A DNA stretch of 64,000 nt from the NCBI RefSeq assembly GCF_932274485.2, contig NC_065879.2, positions 18,526,591-18,590,590 on the forward strand, read 5' to 3'. The stretch is from Patella vulgata (taxonomy: Eukaryota; Mollusca; Gastropoda; Patellidae). A model generated the notes under the pieces. The model ran no database searches, was not told where the DNA came from, and saw nothing but the letters and a program-made list of their open reading frames with translations. Position 1 is the first letter of the stretch; the number at the start of each line of letters is the position of its first letter. The position numbers and the translations under genes were made by a program. Positions 35,456 to 47,757 of this stretch are shown piece after piece.

Positions 35456-36829
35456 ATTGTTTCTGTTAAGATTATTATTGTTATTTTTTTTTTGTGTTTT
35501 GTCCACAAATCGGATTTCTCAGAATCTAACCATAGGATCGTTCTGAAACTTTTACCTATCCCCTCAAAAATGGGTGGTGGCTGTTGATTAAATATATTTT
35601 CAAAACGTTTTACGAATCCGAAATCACCGAATTTTACGAAGGAATGCATTTGACCTACAATGCTGTAACTTTGTGACTATTTGACCTATTTTACTAATTC
35701 TTTTTTCTTTGAGTATCTTGAAACATTTACTTCAAATCTGCAATTTCGGATTTTGGCATTTCGAAAATTCGTCGTTGTCATTTCGAACCGGAAGTTATTA
35801 CCAATTTGACAACTTCTTTAATAGTTGTGCGATTTTCGTGAAATTTAGAATGTTAGTAGATCTTGCCAATGCGACTTGAATGATGTCCTTGGAAATTTTC
35901 TAAATTATCTCCCCTTGGTGAAATTAAGGATCAAAGTTTTCAAAAAAATCGTCGAAATATAGGTCAGAATGACCTAAAAAAAAAATTCGATACTAGACAA
36001 GTAATTACTGATTCGTACACAAAATATGGAGTTTGTGGATCGAACCGGAAGTGCCACCATCTTTAAACGTGAAAAATCAAAAAGGCTTTTTTGCTATTTT
36101 ACTTACAGACTCGGGCGTCATATTTTCGGAATCCTGGAAGGAATGCCTAAAAATCTATCGGATCAGAATTTTGATTTCGGTCACGTGATGGTCACCATTT
36201 TGAATTGAAAATGAAAAATAGAAGCAATTTGAAGGGCCGGGACTTTGGAACACAAGAACTCTCCTTCTAATTAAGCTAGAATGTGCAAACTTGGTGTAGG
36301 CGTTCACTAGGTCAATGTCATGATTGAGTTCAAAGATGAGCATTTTTTGCCTAGGGTAAGCAGAGATAAGCAAGCTGATTTGTTGATTCTTTAGGGCACG
36401 ATGACATTGGTTATAATGAATGGAGGGCGATGAAACTCTTGTCAATCGAGAGGCTAATAGCTGGCCTGTTGTGTGAAATCATTGTATCATTTTTTGAAAA
36501 TGTCCGGGGTAGCCGAAAAAAGGAGATCGAAATCCAAAAAGTCGTATTTTTACGATTTGGGGCATTTTTAGAGGTCGTGTAAAGTAAAATAAAGCATGCA
36601 TATACATATATTATTGATATTAAATATATCATATAAAAAACTAAACAATGAATCAGCTGTCATTGACAGATTTTATATTATAAGCATGGTCAGTGGAAGG
36701 TCAGCGTATTGTCTAACTTGAACTCACTGACTCCGTAACATTATTGTGGGTATGGTATAAGCTGAATTTGATGAGATGCACATATCTCGTATGACTATTT
36801 GGTACTTACAGTGTTAGACTTTGTCGTAA

Positions 36830-37967
36830 CGTAAATCAAATTTACGCTGTATTATTCATTACCAAGGATTTAGAAAGGAACGAGAACAATTATTTACAAA
36901 ATCTCGCTGGGATAAATTCTGTGAATGTGCCCATGAATGGCTAAAACTTGATGGGCGAGCGAAATGGATAGCTGAACAGGCGACTTCGGGTGATATAATC
37001 AAACAAGGAATTTATCGACGCGCCAAAAGATACTGGATTTCACCCAACATGTTACAGGCCTTTTACAGACAAATTCCGAATTGGGTCTGCCCGTAATCGT
37101 ATAGATAAAGAAAAATTAAAATCCCCGGCTACAATCCAACCAGGGAATAGCGGGAGTGTAGACGATCTGGGACCTAGCTCTCCAAACAAATTACGCTCCT
37201 GAAGCAAAAAGAAAGAGTAAATCGGTGCTGCCTGTTGTGTGTATTATATGTAAAAAACGTGACAGATTTGTCACTGTTGGAGAAAATAGGAAGAAGGATG
37301 TATTAACACAGACTCAGACCCAAACAGGCTCAGGTAGGCCTAATGTTAATATTATGTTACTTACTAAATTTATAATTATTACTAATAAATATTAAATATA
37401 TTCATCCTACAGTTTTTAATTATTGTGTTGTTGTTTTTGTTGTAAATGGAATCAGAAGTGCTACTGCAATCACTGTAAAATTGTTATGAAGCTAGCCAGT
37501 AAAGCCCTTTACCCCATTTGTTGATTTGGCACAGTCATTGGTTAAAGTGTTGCACATTTGCTTGCACAAGGGATGAAACATAGAGAAGTTAACTTGTTTT
37601 TTATTTTCTTGGCCCACTTGTAGGTGCCTTGCTAAGACGATCTGTCTCTAGACCATTTCCGCTCACACAAAGGATCTGAACTAAACCGCATGCCAGAGTT
37701 GACCAGCCAGGTACATGTACATGTAGGCCTCAAAGTGACATTCCCTCCCCCACCCTTGAGCACAAACAACATTCAACGCTATATGGTGTATAATTTGTTT
37801 GCAAATTTGTTTGTAGGCCAACTGTTGAAAGCTGCTGAATTGAAAGAGGATGAAGATATTTTAAGGCATATCAGAGGGCAAGATTGTGTGGCCATTGAGG
37901 TCAGATATCACCAAAAATGTTATAGGCAATATACATGTACTGAATTTCTTAGACAGTTATCAGAAAG
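36830..37967 (+). pseudogene. Broken gene with two C2HC-type zinc-finger-like modules
   Basis: Three coding-like blocks lie in order. Block 1 (36830-37096) has REQLFTKSRWDKFCECAHEW and LDGRAKWIAEQ. Block 2 (36999-37202, next frame) has FIDAPKDTGFHPTCYRPFTD and a linker. Block 3 (37162-37333, another frame) has VLPVVCIICKKRDRF; it is followed by a phase-1 intron (donor 37334, acceptor 37815-37816) and an exon 37817-37967 with LLKAAELKEDEDILRHIRG and RYHQKCYRQYT, ending at a GTAAAT donor. The two FH/YH-x3-CY-x2-F/YT signatures, with CxxC before the second, match a family of long uncharacterised invertebrate proteins that I recall but cannot name. Two frame changes within about 250 bp make it a probable pseudogene. 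The introns look host-like, so it may be a captured gene fragment or part of a larger mobile element. Confidence 0.6.
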
Positions 37968-38019
37968 GTAAATATTTGTGATGTTTTTTTTATTTGTATT
38001 CTCCGCCTTCTTGCCACTG

Positions 38020-38116
38020 GTATTATTCAAATAAAACTGAACCATGGGTGAGTCCTGAAATTACTATGTTTTTGTCCAGTGGACGTTAAACCGCAATTCT
38101 CCTCTCTATCTCTCCT
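38020..38116 (+). mobile_element. Degraded V-SINE 3' fragment, plus strand
   Basis: AATAAAACTGAACCATGGGT, GAGTCCTGAAATTAC, CCAGTGGACGTTAAACC and a CTCTCTAT tail correspond to the SINE 3' part in plus orientation, with many differences, so it is older than the copy at 38391. Confidence 0.6.
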
Positions 38117-38390
38117 TGTACTGCTAATGCCTTCCTGTCTTCATTAGCTGGTTTCTGCATGAAAATAAGATGTTAACCCCTGTGTAAGTGTCTTTTTCCT
38201 CTGTTGTACGAAATTAATGAGAGTAAACCAAGCTCCAGAATTTTGTTTTAATTGTGTACATGTATATGTTTATTTATATTTTTCAGCAAAGATGACTAGC
38301 CCTCCGTCGAATATTAAACCACATACAATATATTCTGTGAAGATGTCATAAGAGAAAGAATCATAAATGGCCAGCAAAGTTGTCTTGTAC

Positions 38391-38677
38391 AGAGAGAGAG
38401 AGAGAGAAATGGGGTTTAACGTCCACTCAACACAAACTAGGTCATTTTGGGACTAACATACGGTTTCAATTTTATTTCAATAATTCGCTTGCGCGTATGG
38501 GTCTTTAGCAGTGAGAGGAAACCGGAGTGCCCGGAGGAAACCCACGAGGTTGAGAAGACGCCTCTATCTCCATGCCACATACGCTCACACCTGGGATCAA
38601 AGCCACAGCCACAAGCCAGAGGTGACCGACCAGCTAGAGGTCGAAGCGCGGCACTCTAGGCCATCCCAACCCCCCTT
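38391..38677 (-). mobile_element. Full-length V-SINE with target-site duplication, minus strand
   Basis: It runs from a GA tail through GGGGTTTAACGTCCACTC, AATTCGCTTGCGCGTATGGG and the V-domain (ACCGGAGTGCCCGGAGGAAA) to a tRNA-like head whose B-box part is GGCTTTGATCCC. The direct repeat TCTTGTACAGA flanks it at 38383-38393 and 38678-38688, a clear target-site duplication. The head differs from that of the SINE at 29385, so at least two head types share one body. Confidence 0.85.
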
Positions 38678-38689
38678 TCTTGTACAGAC

Positions 38690-40010
38690 CTGTGCATGTG
38701 TAGTCAATGTGAAAATGAAAAAAAAACTGTTAAAGAGACCGAATTTGATGTTAATACATTTAGTGACAGTGATGATGATAATGAAGATTAACTTTGATGA
38801 CATTTGATGTGCAGAGTAACTGTTTAATTTTGATTTTCAATGATTGTTTCACTTTAATAAATAATTTCACAACTGTTCATCCTGTTTTCTAACCTTTCCC
38901 TTCATTCCAGCCCAGATACACAATTATTTTTTTTAACTTATATCTACATGTATGTTTGTAATTTGACCATTAATCATATCCGAAATAGTAGTTCACAGCT
39001 ACATGTACAGTTGTAAAAATACTGTAGTGGCTAATTGAAAGGGAACATGTATGTGGGTTTAGTATGTTTATCTTAGTGGAAAAAAATCATGTGGTTCAAT
39101 GCTTATAAAGTGCTACTGATCTCCATTATTTCAAAAGCATATCACTCAACTACTGTCAAACATATCCCCTGGCTAGAATATGCTACAAATCGACTCGAGC
39201 ATGTTCCATACAAGCGATAATTTCTGAGCAAACATCCAACAACCAACCCTAACAGGCCCTTGAGATCCAACAAACAAAATAATTATTGGGCTTGTTTGCC
39301 CACACCTGGTCTTATGATTCATACAAGACCTGATAGTCTATCAATTACAGGCATTTGACAGAAAGGGAGATAATTCTTTTTTACCGTTAATGGATTTCCA
39401 CAATTCTTTATTCACCCATGACATTTGTGTTTTGAGCATTTTTATTTACATCAAAATCTGTCCAATAAACTGTTCATTGCCAAGGATGAAGGCATGAGGT
39501 GTTTTACCAACTATTTAATTTTATGTCAACTTCAGAATTGTTAGTACACAAATAGCATTTATTTGACAATTTTGACGAATTTCATCTGGCCCTAAATCAA
39601 TAAATTGCAAACATTTTGCTTGGAACTCCCAGATTTTGTCTTCCTGGCATCATAAGCTTTCCAAAAATGTATAGTTTTTCTTTTATGGAAGACCGTGTAG
39701 CGGAGTTGTGTTTCTAAGCTAGCTAGAAATTTTGGCTGCAGGCCTACACCTCCCAAGCTAAATTTCCCTCATGTCATCCTGTATAGCAAAGGCATATGCC
39801 TGTCTTAATTAACCCAGTACTAAACACAATTTACTTGTTTAATTTTTCCAGCATTTTTCAGGATAGCTGATGGGATGCGGGTCAAGTTATGCCACTTGTC
39901 TATTTAATTATTTACCAGTGAAAAATCGAATTAACTTCACCAAATTTTTACTCATTATAATGATTTTTTTTTTTCTGTTCATATTATTTCTATGACATGT
40001 GACAGTGACT
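38690..40010. other. Low-copy interior of B1, no gene seen
   Basis: AT-rich sequence without further matching zinc-finger exons, known domain or strong repeat. It might include further exons of the broken gene that I could not recognise. Confidence 0.45.
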
Positions 40011-41266
40011 GTGAATATGAAAGCTTTAATATCTGCTTAGCAGATCTAGTTAAGCTTTCATATTACATATGAAAGCTTATTGTTTCTGTTAAGATTATTA
40101 TTGTTATTTTTTTTGTGTGTTTTGTCCACAAATCGGATTTCTCAGAATCTAACCATAGGATCGTTCTGAAACTTTTACCTATCCCCCCCAAAATGGGTGG
40201 TGGCTGTTGATTAAATATATTTTCAAAACGTTTTACGAATCCGAAATCACCGAATTTTACGAAGGAATGCATTTGACCTACAATGCTGTAACTCTGTGAC
40301 TATTTGACCTATTTTACTAATTCTTTTTTCTTTGAGTATCTTGAAACATTTACTTCAAATCTGCAATTTCGGATTTTGGCATTTCGAAAATTCGTCGCTG
40401 TCATTTCGAACCGGAAGTTATTACCAATTTGACAACTTCTTTAATAGTTGTGCGATTTTCGTGAAATTTAGAATGTTAGTAGATCTTGCCAATGCGACTT
40501 CAATGATGTCCTTGGAAATTTTCTAAATTATCTCCCCTTGGTGAAATTAAGGATCAAAGTTTTCAAAAAAATCGTCGAAATATAGGTCAGAATGTGCCAC
40601 CATCTTTAAACGTGAAAATCAAAAAGGCTTTTTTGCTATTTTACTTACAGACTCGGGCGTCATATTTTCGGAATCCTGGAAGAAATACCTAAAAATCTAT
40701 CGGATCAGAATTTTGATTTCGGTCACGTGATGGTCACCATTTTGAATTGAAAATGAAAAATAGAAGCAATTTGAAGGGCCGGGACTTTGGAACACAAGAA
40801 CTCTCCTTCTAATTAAGCTAGAATGTTCAAACTTGGTGTAGGCGTTCACTAGGTCAATGTCATGATTGAGTTCAAAGATGAGCATTTTTTGCCTAGGGTA
40901 AGCAGAGATAAGCAAGCTGATTTGTTGATTCTTTAGGGCACGATGACATTGGTTATAATGAATGGAGGGCGATGAAACTCTTGTCAATCGAGAGGCTAAT
41001 AGCTGGCCTGTTGTGTGAAATCATTGTATTATTTTTTTTTCGAATTTCTCCTTTGATGTTTTCCGTGCCGACAAGGTTGTTTTCGAGTTTAGCTGGATTT
41101 GACTTCGCGCATGCGCTACGCTGGAACCAAAGGTACCATGAGTACTAAATTCCGGCGAGCAACTTTTCACGTTGGTACCTAGGTACCCTGAAAATTTCAA
41201 GGTGATACCTGCATTCGTTCATGTCGTTTGTTCTTGTCACCTGCCTTTCGTCGTTTTTTTTCTAAG

Positions 41267-41815
41267 TCAATTTACGGCTTCCATGAGGGGAAAAAAGTGG
41301 AATTTCGCCGTGACACCGACACCGATTGTCCGAAAACCATGAAATTTGGACACAATACGTCCATTACCACCCCGGACTCTGTGCCTTACCCCCATTTTGA
41401 TCCCATTAAAAAAAAAGGGTTTTAGCAAAAAAACGATTTTCGGAATTTAATATTGGTTTTAACCCTGTACCCAGACAAGATATAGATATTATTATAATCC
41501 CTATGAAATATTTTAATTATTTACTGCTATAATATGAATTATCACTTATTCCCCGTTAAATAAATATCGGTCACCGGGTGCAGCTGTACAACTTCAAGGA
41601 CCCTGGCTTCAAGTCAATTTACGGCTTCCATGAGGGGAAAAAAGTGGAATTTCGCCGTGACACCGGCACCGATTGTCCGAAAACCATGAAATTTGGACAC
41701 AATACGCCCATTACCACCCCGGACTCTGTGCCTTACTCCCATTTTGATCCGATTAAAAAAAAAAAGTTTTAGCAAAAAAACGATTTTCGGAATTTAATAT
41801 TGGTTTTAATTAATT
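41267..41815 (+). repeat. Direct repeat of a 200 bp 'SIYGF' segment
   Basis: Two copies about 345 bp apart start GTCAATTTACGGCTTCCATG and end in TTCGGAATTTAATATTGG. They are separated by text containing TTCCCCGTTAAATAAATATC. The same segment occurs at about 47213, 47758, 52105, 52449, 55566 (partial), 55835, 59323 and 59668. Each copy is open on the plus strand for about 50 codons (SIYGFHEGKKVEFRRDTG...), with differences at first and second codon positions as well as third. Confidence 0.8.
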
Positions 41816-42222
41816 TTGAAATTGCAAATGCAAAGAGATTTTATCGCCTCTTCCGTATGTGATAGGTACTGGTACTATACACATTATCCTTAAAAGACAA
41901 TTTTTTAAAATGACCGTAACGATGTATCGACACTAGAAACCGAAATCGCCTATTTTGACCTTTTTTGACTGCTGAGGCATCCAAATCTCTGGAATTTCTA
42001 GCGGTTGGCTGCGCCGCGATGATATTTATCACATACTAAATTGAGAAAAATCCTCAGATATCAAGAACAATAAAAATTCGATAAAATACGGCAATTTTTT
42101 AAGCAAAAAACCTTTGATTGTTGGGGGCGGGTTTTGAATTTATTTTGAACGTTCTCGGAATCCAACACTCTTCTATTTTTAATATGTGATAGCTAGAATC
42201 CCAAGGTACATTCTGTGCATAT

Positions 42223-42385
42223 TTGAAGGCAATCGGAGAACAGGAACGTTGCCTGGGCAGAGCAAATCAAAGGCTTCTTCGTCTTATGACCTTAAACACT
42301 GCGTATAAATTTAAAGTCAATCGGATATTAACAGCAAAAGGGGGGCGACGACAATATACGACCACATTTCAATGTGGGCCTATAA
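42223..42385 (+). repeat. Family E 3' end embedded in B units
   Basis: GACCTTAAACACTGCGTATA, TTTAAAGTCAATCGGATATT, GGGGGGCGACGACAATATAC and the hairpin arms ACGACCACATT / AATGTGGGC. Also present near 53073-53235 and 60290-60450, and partly near 56435-56480. It marks an ancestral insertion shared by the B copies. Confidence 0.75.
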
Positions 42386-43530
42386 AAAGTAAATCATTGC
42401 CAATAGAAAAGACCCACCTTTCCCCCAACAACAACCATGTAATGCACTAGCTATAATGGGGATTTTTCTGGAACACAGCGAAATGGGTCTTTTAAAATGT
42501 TCACAAGTGTATCACAAGGAGGGTTTGCTTCTTCTCTATGGGACACCCGATACCACTTCTCAACGAGGAATTCAGTCACACAGCCAACACCATTTTGTAT
42601 GTTTGTGTAATCTTTATTCAGTATAAATCAAGTAATACAAATAAAAAAATACTTGGATTGATGAAAACATAATTTTTGAGAGTTATTCATACATGTAGCA
42701 TAATTGTTCTTATTTAAAAAATGTACATGATTACATGTTTGTCATAAACAACATTAAATAAACAATCATGTTTCTTCACGATAACAGTAACAGTATAACA
42801 ATTGTATGAAATATATTTTCCTTTATTTTTTTTTATTTTTAGAAAGGCCACTTCCTTGGTTTAAAATATATCATAAATTGTAGTTATCTAACATATACTT
42901 CCATGTATGTTTATCTAACAGATTACCACGTCGCCTTATCTAACAGAGAGTAAATGGTATACAATATCAAATTATAATCTACCAGCATTACTTGTTTCAG
43001 TAATTTAATCGTGTGTTATTCTTGTATTTAAGTGAGAAGAGTGAATAAACTATCATGGGTTGAAACAAATATATTGGAGTAGAAATAAACATTGTATATT
43101 GGTTTGCAAATAAATAATTGGTACAGATAATGCAATGTCATACAACATACTTTTTGGATTCGGTACAAATACAACCTTTTTATCATCAATGAAAATAATG
43201 TGATTTCAAAGTAACGATGAATAAAAAAACATTGCTTATATAAAGTACATGTAATTGGGTTCATTTAATTCACTTTGTATCTATAATATACATGTAGTAT
43301 TAAACAATAAATATATTGATTAATGCCAATTCTATACAAATCTCATAGTTGTATTCATGTTTTCTTTACCATAACAAGAAACAGTACAACAGATTTAGTA
43401 ACAATATATTCCTTTCTACATCCGTCAGAGTGGTTGATGATTCATAGATTCTAATAACCCCTTTTGAAGTTTATATGAAAGCTTTGATATCTGCTATGCA
43501 GATCTAGTTAAGCTTTCATATTTCATATTA

Positions 43531-43679
43531 CCTGTGTATTTTTTCAGGATCACCCGGTTTCCCCCCACTGCTAGACCCCTACGCGCAAGCGAATTATTGA
43601 AATAAAATTGAACCATACGTTAGTCCCGAAATGACCTAGTTTGTGTCGAGTGGTCGATCAACCCCATTTCGCTCTCTCA
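43531..43679 (+). mobile_element. V-SINE fragment, plus strand
   Basis: It runs from CAGGATCACCCGGTTTCC through CTGCTAGACCCCTACGCGC and AAATGACCTAGTTTGTG to CCCCATTTCGCTCTCTC. The head is missing. Duplicated at 48170-48313 together with the DNA to its right. Confidence 0.75.
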
Positions 43680-44320
43680 ATTTTAGCACTCCTAACTCTA
43701 AAACTAAATGCAAGGAACGGGCCTATTTACAGAGGTCACAATTTTAACCTACATGCACACCTACATGATATACATATTATTATAATCCCTATGGGATATT
43801 TTAATTATTTACTGTTATAATATGAATTATCACTTATTCCCCGTTAAATAAATATCGGTCACCGGGTGCAGCTGTACAACTTCAAGGACCTTGGCCTCAA
43901 GTGCATGGGACCAACTCTACATTTTCTGAAATGTCAATAAAAGCCCTGGAATGATTTCATTTAAAAAAAATAATCAGAAAGTAAATCTAGTTTTATTTAT
44001 ATGCTATTTGTTGCCAGAAAATATATTTTGTTACGAGTCTAATTCAAATTTAAAAATAAACAATGGGTCTGAGGCATATTTTATTGATATATAGAAATTA
44101 ATGCAGTGTTCTCATTATGTGATAAAAGAGTGCCAGAAATGTCTCGAAATTCAGCCATTTGTGTATTTAGTATATCAAGTATATGCGTGTATTACAAAGC
44201 TCTGATTTGTGTGATTTGTGTACACCCCGCTCCCCCCCCCCCTCCTCGTGTCACTATCATGTACATATCAATTCTGCTGCCAACCCATACACGCGAACAT
44301 GACTAAATTATGAAACATTG

Positions 44321-44640
44321 TCTAGTCGTTTGTATGTTACGACAAAACGAGGCCAGCGTGGCTCATTTGCTGCAGAACGGAAGGCCTTGCAAGGATTAGT
44401 GTCTAGTCGTTTGGATGGTACGAAAACCCGAGGTCAAAGTGGTTCCCCGTTGGCAGTGGTGAAGTATGGAAGGCCTAGCAAGGATCTGTGTCTAGTCGTT
44501 TCGATGGGACGAAAAACGCCCGTCCCCTCGTCCATGGTACAAGGATTAGTGCCTAGTCGCTTGGATGGTATGCAAAACAGAGGTCCCCGTTCTCTCCCTT
44601 TGTCTGTGGTTCTTGACCGAAGGCCCGACAACTAACTTTG
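44321..44640 (+). repeat. Minisatellite, four units of about 60-90 bp
   Basis: TCTAGTCGTTTGTATGTTAC-type text restarts at 44321, 44402, 44491 and 44552, each followed by ACGAAAA or GACAAAA and AAGGATTAGTG-like words. Copy 2 is at about 48953-49270. Confidence 0.75.
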
Positions 44641-44832
44641 CGTGCAGTTTTTTAGGTAGGACGAAAAATCGAAATCCTGTGTGCATATTGGCGTGCACGA
44701 AAAATAACCCTTTGCATTTGGAATTTTATGCACCCACCCCACCCTCGAACAACGCTTAACATAACATTTTGTTTTCACTACCTACATTGTAAAATTTGTT
44801 TGATTTCAGATGACTTAGCCCCGGTTTTTCAC

Positions 44833-45000
44833 AGTGAAAGATTTTGATGAAACTTGACATGCATGTTTATAACCCAAAGATATGGTTCCTTTCGATATTT
44901 GCGCATATCGAATCGTAACTTCATGAATTATGGTCCCTGATTGTAAGAAAAATCACTTTATATTTCGCGTGTTCTCTATCTATCTCTCGGAAATGGAATA
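44833..45000 (-). repeat. Family D fragment inside segment G
   Basis: TTTTGATGAAACTTGACATG, TATAACCCAAAGATA, TTTGCGCATATCGAATCG, CTTCATGAATTATGGTCCC and TGTTCTCTATCTATCTCTCG are the reverse complement of the D 5' region and its first core repeat, diverged. Copy 2 is at about 49465-49635. Confidence 0.7.
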
Positions 45001-47571
45001 TGGAAATACACAAGCTAGCTAGTGTATTACAGGTTGGTGGTGGTGGGGATGAGGTCTTCTATTTGCAATGATTTTTTGACTACAAAATATACGCTCTAAC
45101 TCATTACTCAAACTACAGCAAAAAAAAAGCGGAACGGAAACCCGATTTTATATATTCTTACAATAGCAACGCACTTCGGGATTAACTTAGAAATGGTTCC
45201 ACTACTGATGTCTTCCGCCTTACTCCTGCCACAGTAGTGGCTTGTCCTACGGAGTTCCTTTCCGCAAGTTTTTTTTAGTCAAATGACTACAAAAAGGTTA
45301 CTGGCCTATGTATAGCTCCCTTAATTTACACATAAACTGACCTAAAACTGCACTGCACATATAATAAACCAATTCCCATTGAAATAAAGGTGAAGCCGTA
45401 CCGCATAATTATATGATTTGATGAAACCCAACTGCTACCTGAAGTTTCTCGCCTATCGAAGTTATAATATCCGCCGGTGTCATGGCGGCTCGCACATTAT
45501 AAGAATCATTGCTTTGAAAATGTAGAACGCATTAACACAAAGAAAAACTGATGGGTAACTAGTTTAGTGGTCCAGTCTTCACTATAATTTGTGATAGAAT
45601 TACTTATTTAAAAAAAACTGAATGATGTAAAAATAAAAATGGTTGGAGTGCCCAAGTTTAGATTTGTCGTTGATTTCATAAAGATGTTAGGATATAGAAC
45701 GTTAAATACTGTGTGATTCAACATGGCGGCCGAGGGGTTTAATATGATATAAGTACGAAATACATGTACATGTAGTACCAAATGGTTTATATGTATGAGA
45801 GTCAAGGTTTGGACTAAATGTCTTGGGGAAGTAGGGGGCGACTAGCATGTGCCTCTCTTTAGTGGACCGATGTGAGATTGCCCATTGTATTAACTGGACG
45901 GGTAGGCCTATTCACCTTCAGTTATGTGTCAATGTCAAATAAGCGGCTTCGTATCAACACGGTCGGCTCTGGGCCGGTTTAATTCTACGTATCTCTCGTA
46001 GCTGAGAGAAAACAGATTTTTTAGCCCAGAGAATATCTTCCGTCAGAGTGGTTGTTTATTCATAGATTCTAATAACCCCTTTTGAAGTTTATATGAAAGC
46101 TTTGATCTAGTTTTTTTTTGTGTTTTGTCCACAAATCGGATTTCTCAGAATCTAACCATAGGATCGTTCTGAAACTTTTACCTATCCCCCCAAAAATGGG
46201 TGGTGGCTGTTGATTAAATATATTTTCAAAACGTTTTACGAATCCGAAATCACCGAATTTTACGAAGGAATGCATTTGACTTACAATGCTGTAACTCTGT
46301 GACTATTTGACCTATTTTACTAATTCTTTTTTCTTTGAGTATCTTGAAACATTTACTTCAAATCTGCAATTTCGGATTTTGGCATTTCGAAAATTCGTCG
46401 CTGTCATTTCGAACCGGAAGTTATTACCAATTTGACAACTTCTTTAATAGTTGTGCGATTTTCGTGAAATTTAGAATGTTAGTAGATCTTGCCAATGCGA
46501 CTTCAATGATGTCCTTGGAAATTTTCTAAATTATCTCCCCTTGGTGAAATTAAGGATCAAAGTTTTCAAAAAAATCGACGAAATATAGGTCAGATTGCCT
46601 TGAAATTTTTTTTCTGTACTAGCTAAGACAGTACTGATGAGTACACAAAATATGGAGTTTGTCGAGCAAACCGGAAGTGCCACCATCTCAAAATGTGAAA
46701 AGTCCATACGGCTTTTGCAATATTTTACTTAAAGACATAAGAGTTACATTTTCTGAATGCTTGAAGGAAAGCCTAAAAATCTATCGGTTTAGAATTTTGA
46801 TTTAGGTCAACTGATGGACGCCATTTTGAAATGAAAATGAAAATTAGTGAAAAATCCACATTTATGGGCTTGAAAACATACACAATTGGTCGTGGCTTAG
46901 AGAATCTGTCTCCTATTACCGAAATTAATACATTTGAGGATAGCCTGGATCATGGACGAATGTTTGGTATTTGAATATTTCAAAAATTCGAATTTCTCCT
47001 TTGATGTTTTCCGTGCCGACAAGGTTGTTTTCGAGTTTAGCTGGTTTTGATTTCGCGCATGCGCTACACAGGAACCAACGGTACCATGAGTACTAAATTC
47101 CGGCGAGCAACTTTTCACGTTGGTACCTAGGCACCCTGAAAATTTCAAGGTGATACCTGCATTCGTTCAAGTCGTTTGTTCTTGTCACCTGCCTTTCGTC
47201 GTTTTTTTTTCTAAGTCAATTTACGGCTTCCATGAGGGGAAAAAAGTGGAATTTCGCCGTGACACCGGCACCGATTGTCCGAAAACCATGAAATTTGGAC
47301 ACAATACGCCCATTACCACCCCGGACTCTGTGCTTTACCCCCATTTTGATCCCATTAAAAAAAAAGAGTTTTAGCAAAAAAACGATTTTCGGAATTTAAT
47401 ATTGGTTTTAACCCTGTAATACCCAGACATGATATATTATTATAATCCCTATGAAATATTTTAATTATTTACTGCTATAATATGAATTATCACTTATTCC
47501 CCGTTAAATAAATATCGGTCACCTGGTGCCGCTGTACAACTTAAAGGACACTGGCCTCAAGTCAATTTACG

Positions 47572-47757
47572 GAGAGAGAGAGAGAGAGAGAAATGGGGTT
47601 TAACGTCCACTCGACACAAACTAGGTCATTTCGGGACCAACATATGGTTTAATTTTATTTCAATAATTCGCTTGCGCGTAGGGGTCTTTAGCAGTGGGAG
47701 GAAACCGGAGGACCCGGAGAAAACCCACAAGGTTGGACAGGCGACCCTACTCCTTGC
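47572..47757 (-). mobile_element. V-SINE insertion with 12 bp target-site duplication
   Basis: It runs from a GA tail through GGGGTTTAACGTCCACTC and the V-domain (ACCGGAGGACCCGGAGAAAA) to GGCGACCCTACTCCTTG; the tRNA-like head is missing. The B sequence GTCAATTTACGG occurs on both sides (47560-47571 and 47758-47769), a clean target-site duplication. The SINE therefore jumped into an existing B unit. Confidence 0.85.

Larger units (their letters stand above)
35271..40051 (-). mobile_element. Family B unit B1 (4.8 kb), minus orientation
   Basis: The 3' hairpins are at left. The 5' end at 40051 reads (minus) AACTAGA, palindrome ATCTGC-TAA-GCAGAT, ATTAAAGCTTTCATATTC. The interior begins with the common B text (CCACAAATCGGATTTCTCAG near 35508). 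It then carries a broken double zinc-finger gene (36830-37967), two SINEs and low-copy DNA that the other complete B units lack. The 36640-37861 part is nearly identical to 62779-64000 at a constant offset of 26139. Confidence 0.75.
40052..43509 (-). mobile_element. Family B unit B2 (3.46 kb), typical form
   Basis: The 3' hairpin is at 40052-40078. Then come common B text, two copies of the SIYGF segment (about 41267 and 41612), and an embedded family E 3' end (about 42223-42385, hairpin ATACGACCACATT / AATGTGGGC). The 5' end is ...ATATCTGCTATGCAGATCTAGTT. It closely matches B5 and B7. No open frame with clear coding character. Confidence 0.8.
43680..46040. repeat. Segment G, copy 1 of a recent 2.5 kb duplication
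   Basis: Nearly identical to 48313-50680 at an offset of 4632-4633. Contents: a copy of the text TTCCCCGTTAAATAAATATC, a minisatellite (44321-44640), a small family D fragment (44833-45000), and low-copy AT-rich DNA. No gene is supported. The 105-residue frame at 44318 follows the minisatellite period. Confidence 0.8.
43510..46109 (-). mobile_element. Family B unit B3, mostly replaced by SINE plus 2.5 kb segment G
   Basis: Left: a 3' hairpin remnant (AAGCTTTCATATTTCATATTA). Right: a B 5' end (TTATATGAAAGCTTTGATCTAG) that has lost its palindrome. Between them lie a SINE piece (43531-43679) and segment G (43680-46040), which recurs at 48313-50680. Confidence 0.65.

Noticed and set aside
36155-36445. 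96-residue minus-strand frame repeated in six B units
   Set aside because: Its sameness is explained by the youth of the B copies. It has no splice context, no recognised domain and no sign of selection that can be seen by eye.
36830-37096. C-terminal half of block 1 (RRAKRYWISPNML...) as real protein
   Set aside because: The overlapping next frame carries the recognisable FHPTCYRPFTD signature, so this half is a shadow; only the first part of the block looks genuine.
44318-44635. 105-residue frame (also 48950-49267)
   Set aside because: It follows the period of a minisatellite and lies in a duplicated noncoding segment.
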